A stretch of 5,488 nt of DNA from Gammaproteobacteria bacterium (GTDB lineage Bacteria; Pseudomonadota; Gammaproteobacteria; UBA9214): the NCBI GenBank assembly GCA_029881775.1, contig JAOULY010000161.1:1-5488 (forward strand), written 5' to 3'. Of the stretch, positions 1 to 5,391 are shown piece after piece. Each line of letters starts with the position of its first letter. Position 1 is the stretch's first letter. The notes below the pieces were generated by a model. It was not told where the DNA came from, searched no databases, and saw only the letters and a list, made by a program, of their open reading frames with translations. A program made the position numbers and the translations under genes.

Positions 1-578
1 TTACCCTTCATTTCTTCTTCGCCGATATTCAGTACACCGACAGTCGGATTGCGATTACCGTCTACCGCACCGGCCTGCTCCGAGCCCATCAGGGCGAACT
101 GCAGCAGGTGCTTGGCATCGCAATCAACGTTAGCGCCCAGGTCCAGCATCCAGGTATGGTCTTTTTCGCTGGGTAACGCGGTGCAGATGGCCGGGCGGTC
201 AATACCCGGCAACATCTTGAGAACAAAGCGCGAGGTCGCCATCAATGCCCCGGTATTGCCGGCGCTGACGCAGGCATGTGCCTTGCCTTCCTTGATCAGG
301 TTGATAGCGACGCGCATGGAGGAGTCTTTCTTGTTGCGCAGGGCATGCGACGGGAGTTCGTCCATTGCCACAGTCTGGCTGGCATGCTGCACGCGCAACT
401 GGCTGCCATCCGCCGACCCGGCATCATCCAGGGCGGTTCGAATTTCTGCTTCATCACCGACCAGGATAAAATCCACATCGGGGTTTTTTCTCGCTGCCAG
501 CACGGCTGCGGGAACCACCACGCCCGTACCGAAGTCGCCACCCATCGCGTCAAGCGCAATCGTGATGCGACTATCCAT
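1..578 (-). CDS. plsX: Phosphate acyltransferase PlsX, N-terminal 192 codons (runs off the left edge)
   Basis: PlsX converts acyl-ACP and phosphate into acyl-phosphate, the donor for PlsY in the first step of phosphatidic acid synthesis. It acts as a peripheral membrane enzyme. Reading down from ATG at 578-576 gives an uninterrupted frame to the edge. The protein begins MDSRITIALDAMGGDFG, the hallmark PlsX N-terminus. It carries ACVSAGNTGALM at residues 102-113, LDLGANVDC at 145-153 and LNIGEEEMKG at 183-192, all diagnostic of the family. E. coli PlsX is about 350 residues, so roughly the C-terminal 45% lies outside. There is no frameshift or internal stop. The start matches the E. coli N-terminus (MTRLTLALDVMGGDFG), but no Shine-Dalgarno sequence is visible before it. 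In-frame TTG codons at 590-588 and 587-585 are possible alternative starts, not better supported. It is the third gene of the yceD-rpmF-plsX operon, 71 bases after rpmF. The identification is secure. Confidence 0.97.
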   Translation of the reverse strand, partial: MDSRITIALDAMGGDFGTGVVVPAAVLAARKNPDVDFILVGDEAEIRTALDDAGSADGSQLRVQHASQTVAMDELPSHALRNKKDSSMRVAINLIKEGKAHACVSAGNTGALMATSRFVLKMLPGIDRPAICTALPSEKDHTWMLDLGANVDCDAKHLLQFALMGSEQAGAVDGNRNPTVGVLNIGEEEMKG

Positions 579-649
579 TGACAGCAACAAGTAGCTGCAC
601 AGGCAGCATCATGACGAGGCCTGGTGGTTTCAACTTGATAAGGAGTGGG

Positions 650-829
650 TCAGTCCAGGTCTTTATTGATGACCTTGCGACCCCGATAGAACCCGTCAGC
701 ACTGATGTGATGACGCAGGTGTGTTTCACCGGTTGTCGGCTCGATCGACAACGTTTCACCGGTCAGTTTGTCATGCGAGCGACGCATACCCCGACGGGAA
801 GGCGTTTTGCGATTCTGTTGTACGGCCAT
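650..829 (-). CDS. rpmF: 50S ribosomal protein L32
   Basis: L32 is a small basic protein of the large ribosomal subunit. The 59-residue product starts MAVQQNRKTPSRRGMRRSHD and contains GETHLRHHISADGFYRGRKV (residues 35-54). These are close to the 57-residue E. coli protein. It has no cysteines, as in the E. coli type; many other bacteria carry a zinc-ribbon L32 with CxxC pairs. The start is well fixed: ATG at 829-827 follows an AGGAG Shine-Dalgarno at 842-838 with an 8-base spacer. It begins 15 bases after the yceD stop and precedes plsX, which is the conserved order in proteobacteria. Expression is probably driven mainly by the yceD promoter, since no separate promoter stands out in the 15-base gap. 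Confidence 0.98.
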   Translation of the reverse strand: MAVQQNRKTPSRRGMRRSHDKLTGETLSIEPTTGETHLRHHISADGFYRGRKVINKDLD

Positions 830-844
830 GCTGATTACTCCTGT

Positions 845-1360
845 CTACGGCTGTTTCTGTTTCAATCCTGCCAGTATCGCAAACGGACTTTCGCGTACTG
901 CGTCCGCCTGCGGCTGATATTCTTTCAATACACCCTGGCAACGGCTGTCGTTCTCGTGCAAGGGCACCAGTGGCAATGCCAGCAGTACCTCGTCTGACAC
1001 GATATCCACGACCCTTGCCGGTTCAGCGGTTACCAGTAATGCCTCATAGTGTTCAGGCAATGCAGCCATCTCCGCCTCGTCCTTCACCAGGCCGAGCCGG
1101 AATGTCAGGTCAAGTGTCTGCTTCACCGGCTCCAGGCAACGTTGGCAATTAACCGCCACGTCGCCCTGAATGGCGCCTGCCAGGTAATAGATACCGCCCG
1201 GATCCCTGCCCAGTTCGAATTCCACCTGTAATTCACCGTCACTCGAAGCCAGGGCCGGCAAGACCCGCTCCAGGCGCGCCAGCGGTACACTACCCCGCAG
1301 ACTGCGCCCTGCCCCGGCTGTCGCCAGCAAATCGAGACGCTCCGGCAGGTGGTCAATCAT
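845..1360 (-). CDS. yceD: YceD, DUF177 family large-subunit rRNA accumulation protein
   Basis: Members of this family are needed for normal 23S rRNA levels and are almost always encoded next to rpmF; their molecular mechanism is not settled. The 171-residue product has the family features in order. They are an N-terminal LPERLDL segment, a CxxC pair at Cys72/Cys75 (NCQRCLEP), DEVLLALPLVPLH at residues 123-135 followed by Cys141, and the C-terminal SPFAILAGLKQK. The length is close to the 173 residues of E. coli YceD. ATG at 1360-1358 was chosen because the N-terminus then aligns end to end with the E. coli protein. Only a weak GCGGG lies upstream. A strong promoter sits so close that the mRNA would have a leader of only a few bases. 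It is first in the operon with rpmF and plsX and is divergent from pycA. Confidence 0.95.
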   Translation of the reverse strand: MIDHLPERLDLLATAGAGRSLRGSVPLARLERVLPALASSDGELQVEFELGRDPGGIYYLAGAIQGDVAVNCQRCLEPVKQTLDLTFRLGLVKDEAEMAALPEHYEALLVTAEPARVVDIVSDEVLLALPLVPLHENDSRCQGVLKEYQPQADAVRESPFAILAGLKQKQP

Positions 1361-1362
1361 AA

Positions 1363-1398
1363 CCCGCTTATGTTAGCGATTGAATATGACAGTGTCAA
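1363..1398 (-). promoter_or_regulatory. Sigma70-type promoter of the yceD-rpmF-plsX operon
   Basis: On the minus strand a perfect -35 hexamer TTGACA (1398-1393) is followed by a 17-base spacer and a -10 hexamer TAACAT (1375-1370, 4 of 6 consensus). The predicted transcription start is near 1363, only about 2-4 bases before the yceD ATG at 1360. This implies a leaderless or nearly leaderless transcript, unless another promoter farther upstream contributes. The call rests on hexamer match and spacing only. Confidence 0.7.
1387..1397. promoter_or_regulatory. Palindrome TGACAGTGTCA over the yceD -35 box
   Basis: TGACA (1387-1391), a central G, and TGTCA (1393-1397) form a perfect dyad that contains most of the yceD -35 hexamer. 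The right part of this site also belongs to a second dyad, CAGTGT (1390-1395), 11 bases, ACACTG (1407-1412). A protein bound here would block the yceD promoter. The site may be only a by-product of the -35 sequence. No regulator is identifiable from the sequence. Confidence 0.3.
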
Positions 1399-1432
1399 AG
1401 GGGAAAACACTGAATAATCGGCGTTTTCCATC

Positions 1433-1447
1433 GCCGGGATACCCGGC
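1433..1447. promoter_or_regulatory. Perfect inverted repeat GCCGGG-ATA-CCCGGC upstream of the pycA promoter
   Basis: Two 6-base arms with a 3-base centre lie 7 bases upstream of the pycA -35 hexamer and about 35 bases upstream of the yceD -35 hexamer. There is no T-tract after it on either strand, and it lies between two divergent promoters, so a transcription terminator is unlikely. It could be an operator for a dimeric regulator. It could also be chance in GC-rich DNA. Seen directly; function inferred. Confidence 0.3.
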
Positions 1448-1454
1448 AGGCGTA

Positions 1455-1483
1455 TTGACAGGGCCAGTGAAATTCCGTACTAA
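1455..1483 (+). promoter_or_regulatory. Sigma70-type promoter of the pycA-pycB-yceF operon
   Basis: A perfect -35 hexamer TTGACA (1455-1460), a 17-base spacer and a weaker -10 hexamer TACTAA (1478-1483, 3 of 6 consensus). Transcription would start near 1490, giving a leader of about 26 bases before the GTG at 1516. The imperfect -10 box suggests that it may need an activator. Confidence 0.6.
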
Positions 1484-1505
1484 AAGTGATCGATTGTTTG
1501 TCGGC

Positions 1506-1509
1506 AGGT
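1506..1509 (+). promoter_or_regulatory. Ribosome binding site that fixes the pycA start
   Basis: AGGT lies 6 bases before GTG at 1516. It supports that start over the in-frame GTG at 1486. The upstream GTG has no comparable site, lies at or upstream of the predicted transcription start, and would add ten residues not found at the N-terminus of the family. Confidence 0.6.
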
Positions 1510-1515
1510 AACCGC

Positions 1516-2934
1516 GTGATCAAGAAAATCCTTATTGCCAACCGCGGTGAAATTGCCGTCCGCATCATACGCGCCTGCGCAGAGGCCGGCATAACCTCGG
1601 TGGCCATCTATGCGGATGCCGACCGCCATGCCCTGCACGTAAAAAAAGCCGACGAGGCCTACAATATCGGCCCCGAATCCATTGCCGGCTATCTGAATGC
1701 CCACCGCATCGTCAATCTGGCGGTCGCCGCTGGTTGCGACGCCCTGCACCCGGGCTATGGATTCCTGTCCGAAAATCCGCTGCTGGCCGAGATCTGCCGG
1801 CTGCGGCACATACGCTATATCGGGCCCGACGCCCGCGTTATAACCCGCATGGGTGACAAGGTGGCTGCCCGCCAGGCCATGACCGGGGCCGGTATTCCGG
1901 TAGTGCCCGGCAGCGACGGCAACCTGGCAAGCCTCGACGAGGCCGTCGCGCTGGCGGCTGACATCGGCTACCCGGTGATGCTGAAGGCCACCACCGGCGG
2001 CGGCGGACGTGGCATCCGGCGCTGCAATTCCGAGGACGAGCTGCGCAAATACTACGACCGGGTGCTATCCGAGGCTGCCAAGGCCTTCGGCCAGGCCGAC
2101 ATTTTTATGGAAAAGTGTATTGTGCGGCCACGCCACATCGAGGTTCAGGTACTTGCCGACAGCCATGGCAACTGCGTCCACCTGTTTGAACGAGACTGCT
2201 CCATCCAGCGCCGCCACCAGAAACTGATCGAAATCGCACCCTCACCGCAACTGGACGAGGCGCAACGCGAATACCTCGGCAACATGGCTGTGCGCGCGGC
2301 AATGGCCGTGCATTATGAAAATGCCGGCACCGTCGAATTCCTGCTTGATGATGACGGCCGCTTTTATTTCATGGAAATGAATACCCGCCTGCAGGTCGAA
2401 CATACTGTTACCGAGGCCATTACCGGCATAGATATCGTGCGGGAACAGATCCGCATAGCAGACGGCCAGCCACTCTCCTTCGCCCAGGCCGACATTCAGC
2501 GACGCGGTTATGCCATGGAACTGCGCATTAACGCGGAAGACCCGAAGAACGATTTTCTGCCAAGTTTCGGCAAGATAACCCGCTACTTTGCGCCCGGTGG
2601 TCCCGGCGTACGCACCGATGCGGCCATTTATAGCGGCTACGAAATACCACCCTACTATGATTCAATGTGTGCCAAGCTGACGGTCTGGGCGCTTACCTGG
2701 GATGAATTGCTGAATCGTGCAGGACGCGCCCTGCAGGACACCGGCGTATACGGCGTACGCACGACCATCCCCTACTATATGGAGATACTGAAGGTACCCG
2801 AATTCCGGCGTGGCATATTCGATACAGGCTTTGTTGAAGACCATCCGGAGCTTGTCAATTACAAAACCAGCCGCCCCACGCGCGAGTTATCGGCGGCCAT
2901 ATCCGCCGCACTTTCCGCGCACCTTGGCATGTAG
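1516..2934 (+). CDS. pycA: Pyruvate carboxylase subunit A (biotin carboxylase)
   Basis: This ATP-grasp subunit uses ATP and bicarbonate to carboxylate the biotin carried by PycB. The 472-residue product starts MIKKILIANRGEIAVRIIRA. It has HPGYGFLSEN (78-87), MGDK with Lys115, Lys157 followed by TTGGGGRGIR (159-168), and PRHIEVQVLAD (205-215). Further on are RDCSIQRRHQKL with His234/Lys236, Glu274, Glu287, EMNTRLQVEH with Asn289/Arg291 (287-296), and Arg337 in LRINAED. These match the E. coli AccC catalytic set (Lys116, Lys159, His209, Lys238, Glu276, Glu288, Asn290, Arg292, Arg338) with nothing missing. AccC of acetyl-CoA carboxylase is the main alternative. It is disfavoured because the next gene is an OadA-like carboxyltransferase and not accB. 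KATTGGGGRGIRRC and YYDSMCAKL also agree with my recollection of Pseudomonas PycA. The GTG start is chosen from the family N-terminus and an AGGT site. It is 23 bases before pycB. Confidence 0.92.
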   Translation: MIKKILIANRGEIAVRIIRACAEAGITSVAIYADADRHALHVKKADEAYNIGPESIAGYLNAHRIVNLAVAAGCDALHPGYGFLSENPLLAEICRLRHIRYIGPDARVITRMGDKVAARQAMTGAGIPVVPGSDGNLASLDEAVALAADIGYPVMLKATTGGGGRGIRRCNSEDELRKYYDRVLSEAAKAFGQADIFMEKCIVRPRHIEVQVLADSHGNCVHLFERDCSIQRRHQKLIEIAPSPQLDEAQREYLGNMAVRAAMAVHYENAGTVEFLLDDDGRFYFMEMNTRLQVEHTVTEAITGIDIVREQIRIADGQPLSFAQADIQRRGYAMELRINAEDPKNDFLPSFGKITRYFAPGGPGVRTDAAIYSGYEIPPYYDSMCAKLTVWALTWDELLNRAGRALQDTGVYGVRTTIPYYMEILKVPEFRRGIFDTGFVEDHPELVNYKTSRPTRELSAAISAALSAHLGM

Positions 2935-2957
2935 GCCCGAATAAACACGGACACGTT

Positions 2958-4775
2958 ATGACAACTGTAAACATCACAGACGTAATCCTGAGAGACGCTC
3001 ACCAGTCGCTGATCGCCACGCGCATGCGCACGGAAGACATGCTGCCGGCGTGTGAGCGACTCGACCGCATCGGCTACTGGTCACTCGAGGTCTGGGGCGG
3101 CGCCACCTTTGACGCCTGCCTGAGATACCTGAAAGAAGATCCCTGGCAGCGGCTCGAGGACCTGCGCGTGGCACTGCCCAATACACGCCTGCAAATGCTG
3201 CTGCGCGGCCAGAACCTGCTGGGCTACCGGCACTACTCCGATGACGTGGTCGAAGCCTTTGTTGAACGCGCCGCCGCTACCGGCATTGATGTTTTCCGGG
3301 TTTTCGATGCGCTCAATGACACGCGCAACCTGCAAACCGCAATTGCAGCGGTGCGCAAATCCGGCAAACATGCCCAGGGCACGATTTGTTATACCACCAG
3401 CCCTGTCCATGACACGGGAAAATTTATCGCCATGGCGCGCGAACTCGAGGATATGGGCTGCGACAGCATCGCCATCAAGGACATGGCGGGCCTGATGACA
3501 CCGATGGTGACGGGTACACTGGTCAGCGAGATTACGCGGGCAACCCGGCTGCCGGTTCACCTGCATTGCCACGCCACCGCCGGCACGGCCGAAATGTGCC
3601 TGTTGAAAGCCATTGAAAGCGGTTGCCGGCATATCGATACGGCTATCTCCGCGTTCTCCGGCAGCACCAGCCACCCTGCAACCGAAAGCATGGTTGCCGC
3701 GTTGCGCAATACGGACTACGACACCGGGCTTGATCTTGATGCCCTGCAGGAAATCGGCCTGTACTTCCGCGACGTCCGGAAGAAGTATCACCAGTTCGAC
3801 AGCGACTATCTCGGACCGGATACCCGTGTGCAGGTGTACCAGGTACCCGGCGGCATGATTTCCAACCTGTATTCGCAACTGCGCGAACAGGGGGCACTCG
3901 ATCGTATCGAGGATGTCTTCGCTGAAATACCCGCCGTCCGCAAGGACCTCGGCTACCCGCCGCTGGTAACACCGACATCGCAGATTATCGGCGCACAGGC
4001 GGTACTGAACGTGCTGACAGGGAAGCGCTATTCAACGATTACCAACGAGGTAAAACTCTACCTGCAAGGCCGTTACGGCAAGGCACCGGCAGCCGTGGAC
4101 CCGCAGGTACAACAACAGGCAATCGGCAAGGAAAACGTTATTGATGTGCGCCCCGCCGACCTGCTGGACAGCGAAATGGGTCGACTGCGCGAACAGATCG
4201 GCGAACTCGCCGACAATGAAGCGGATGTCCTGACCTATGCAATGTTCCCGGAAATCGGCAAGGAATTTCTTCAACAACGCAAGCAGAATGCCCTTGTACC
4301 GGAAACACTGGAGCCGGTTGGCAAGAAAAAAACCGATCACGCCCGGCCGACCGAATTCAACGTCACCCTGCATGGCGAGTCCTACCATATCAAGGTTACC
4401 GGAACCGGCCACAGCACCCTCGATAACCGGCCGTTTTACATGACAGTTGACGGTGTGCCGGAAGAAGTCCTGGTGGAAACGCTGGACCAGATAAGCCCTG
4501 TAAAAAAAGACAAAAACGCAACCGCCGGCGGCAGCCGGCGTCCGCGCGCGACCCGTCCCGGCCATGTCACGGCATCCATGCCGGGCACCATTATTGACGT
4601 ACTGGTAGCCGTCGGCGATCTGGTTGAGGCCGGCACACCGGTAATAATTTCCGAAGCGATGAAAATGGAAACCGAAATACAGGCGCCGGTCGCGGGACGC
4701 GTAACCGCCATCCATGTCGCCAGGGGCGATTCAGTCAACCCGGATGAAACGCTGGTAGAGATCAATGACGACTGA
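2958..4775 (+). CDS. pycB: Pyruvate carboxylase subunit B (OadA-like carboxyltransferase with biotin carrier)
   Basis: This subunit moves CO2 from carboxybiotin to pyruvate, making oxaloacetate that refills the TCA cycle in the cytoplasm. The 605 residues hold a TIM-barrel carboxyltransferase domain (about 5-270). Within it are ILRDAHQS with metal ligand Asp13, EVWGGATFDA (44-53), LLRGQNLLGYRHY (81-93), DVFRVFDALND (111-121), IKDMAGLMTP with the expected metal-bridging carbamylated Lys174, and HLHCHATAG with His203/His205. A conserved PYC/OADA region follows (about 290-440, QVPGGMISNL, LGYPPLVTPTSQIIGAQAVL). A charged linker (about 510-535) leads to the biotin domain with SEAMKMETE and biotinyl Lys569. 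The size matches Pseudomonas OadA/PycB (about 607). An oxaloacetate decarboxylase alpha subunit looks similar. However, no oadB or oadG is adjacent and a biotin carboxylase gene is, so carboxylase is favoured. Only weak Shine-Dalgarno bases (CGGA) precede the ATG. The stop overlaps yceF. Confidence 0.92.
   Translation: MTTVNITDVILRDAHQSLIATRMRTEDMLPACERLDRIGYWSLEVWGGATFDACLRYLKEDPWQRLEDLRVALPNTRLQMLLRGQNLLGYRHYSDDVVEAFVERAAATGIDVFRVFDALNDTRNLQTAIAAVRKSGKHAQGTICYTTSPVHDTGKFIAMARELEDMGCDSIAIKDMAGLMTPMVTGTLVSEITRATRLPVHLHCHATAGTAEMCLLKAIESGCRHIDTAISAFSGSTSHPATESMVAALRNTDYDTGLDLDALQEIGLYFRDVRKKYHQFDSDYLGPDTRVQVYQVPGGMISNLYSQLREQGALDRIEDVFAEIPAVRKDLGYPPLVTPTSQIIGAQAVLNVLTGKRYSTITNEVKLYLQGRYGKAPAAVDPQVQQQAIGKENVIDVRPADLLDSEMGRLREQIGELADNEADVLTYAMFPEIGKEFLQQRKQNALVPETLEPVGKKKTDHARPTEFNVTLHGESYHIKVTGTGHSTLDNRPFYMTVDGVPEEVLVETLDQISPVKKDKNATAGGSRRPRATRPGHVTASMPGTIIDVLVAVGDLVEAGTPVIISEAMKMETEIQAPVAGRVTAIHVARGDSVNPDETLVEINDD
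4502..4540 (+). other. A7 slippery-type heptamer plus downstream hairpin in the pycB linker
   Basis: Seven adenines (4502-4508) lie in the phase A AAA AAA, the last base of a Val codon plus two Lys codons. This phase fits a -1 frameshift heptamer. Fourteen bases later, CGCCGGC (4523-4529) and GCCGGCG (4534-4540) form a 7-base-pair stem with a 4-base loop. A -1 shift would add 29 mostly basic residues and stop at TGA 4595-4597, giving a PycB without its biotin domain. An A7 run in the same phase in pycA (1641-1647) and another A7 run at 4326-4332 suggest that this may be only Lys codon usage. Confidence 0.2.
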
Positions 4776-5352
4776 GAACAGGGCAATAATCCTGGCCTCG
4801 TCTTCACCGTTCCGGAAAGAGTTACTCGACCGACTGGGCCTGGACTACACCGCTGTCAGCCCGGACATTGATGAAAGCGCGCTGCCAGGCGAGTCGCCGG
4901 AGGCACTGGTCGCGCGACTGGCGGAGCAAAAGGCACGCGCGGTTGGTTCGCACAACGGCGACCTGGTTATCGGCTCGGACCAGGTTGCCACCATTGACGG
5001 CGATATTCTCGGCAAACCCGGCAGCCACGAATCTGCGGTTGGCCAGCTGACCCGCCTGTCCGGGAGGCACGTGACATTCCACACCGGCCTGTGCCTGCTC
5101 GATTGCGGTAAACACGAGGCACAAGTCGATGTTATCCCGTTTACCGTGCTGTTCAGGAAACTCGACAGTCAACAGATCGAGAATTACCTGAGGGCCGAGC
5201 AGCCCTACAATTGTGCCGGCAGCTTCAAGTCAGAGGGACTTGGCATCACCTTGTTTGAGAAAATGACCGGTGATGACCCCACTGCATTGATCGGCCTGCC
5301 GCTCATCCGGCTGACAACCATGCTGGCCAAAGCCGGCATCGTGCTGCCCTGA
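4765..5352 (+). CDS. yceF: Maf family nucleotide pyrophosphatase, YceF type (probable m7GTP pyrophosphatase)
   Basis: E. coli YceF hydrolyses 7-methyl-GTP to the monophosphate and pyrophosphate, probably clearing modified nucleotides from the pool. The 195-residue product shows the Maf signature: SSSPFRKELL (12-21), a DE pair near residues 36-37, GSDQV with catalytic-type Asp72 (70-74), GKP (83-85) and FHTGL (105-109). The C-terminal half has CAGSFKSEGLGITLFE (150-165) and ALIGLPLIRL (174-183). These track E. coli YceF closely and differ from the dTTP/UTP-specific YhdE branch, so the m7GTP assignment is favoured, though not proven. The start codon lies inside pycB: the 11 bases ATGACGACTGA are shared with its end, which points to translational coupling and membership of the pycAB transcript. 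Only a weak GAG precedes the ATG. No T-tract terminator follows the stop codon. Confidence 0.93.
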   Translation: MTTENRAIILASSSPFRKELLDRLGLDYTAVSPDIDESALPGESPEALVARLAEQKARAVGSHNGDLVIGSDQVATIDGDILGKPGSHESAVGQLTRLSGRHVTFHTGLCLLDCGKHEAQVDVIPFTVLFRKLDSQQIENYLRAEQPYNCAGSFKSEGLGITLFEKMTGDDPTALIGLPLIRLTTMLAKAGIVLP

Positions 5353-5372
5353 TACGCTATGAGCACCAGTGT

Positions 5373-5389
5373 GTCGTCATTGCGACGAC
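5373..5389. repeat. Short hairpin GTCGTC-N5-GACGAC after yceF
   Basis: A perfect 6-base inverted repeat with a 5-base loop (5379-5383) starts 20 bases after the yceF stop. It could slow transcription or protect the mRNA 3' end. No T-run follows on the plus strand, so it is not a classical Rho-independent terminator. Confidence 0.45.
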
Positions 5390-5391
5390 TA

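Noticed and set aside
49..594. Open frame of 181 codons on the plus strand opposite plsX
   Set aside because: Its sequence has no recognisable domain and it is fully antisense to the clear PlsX frame, which has family motifs throughout.
579..649. Separate plsX promoter or terminator in the 71-base rpmF-plsX gap
   Set aside because: A TTGAAA-like -35 has no -10 box at acceptable spacing. The only dyad noted (CAGGC with GCCTG) has a long loop and no T-tract.
578..997. Open frame of 139 codons on the plus strand over rpmF and the end of yceD
   Set aside because: It is antisense to L32 and YceD, has no family resemblance, and explains nothing that they leave open.
1486..1515. Ten-residue N-terminal extension of PycA from GTG 1486
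   Set aside because: Family members begin at the equivalent of GTG 1516. The extension lies at or upstream of the predicted transcription start and lacks a ribosome binding site.
3081..3878. Open frame of 265 codons on the minus strand inside pycB
   Set aside because: Long antisense frames are expected opposite GC-rich coding DNA; no known family and no initiation signal are seen.
4032..4715. Open frame of 227 codons on the minus strand inside pycB
   Set aside because: It is antisense to the PYC/OADA and biotin domains, which are strongly conserved on the plus strand; no domain is recognised in it.
5373..5389. Rho-independent terminator for the pyc operon
   Set aside because: A stem-loop exists but no run of T follows it, so only a generic hairpin is claimed.
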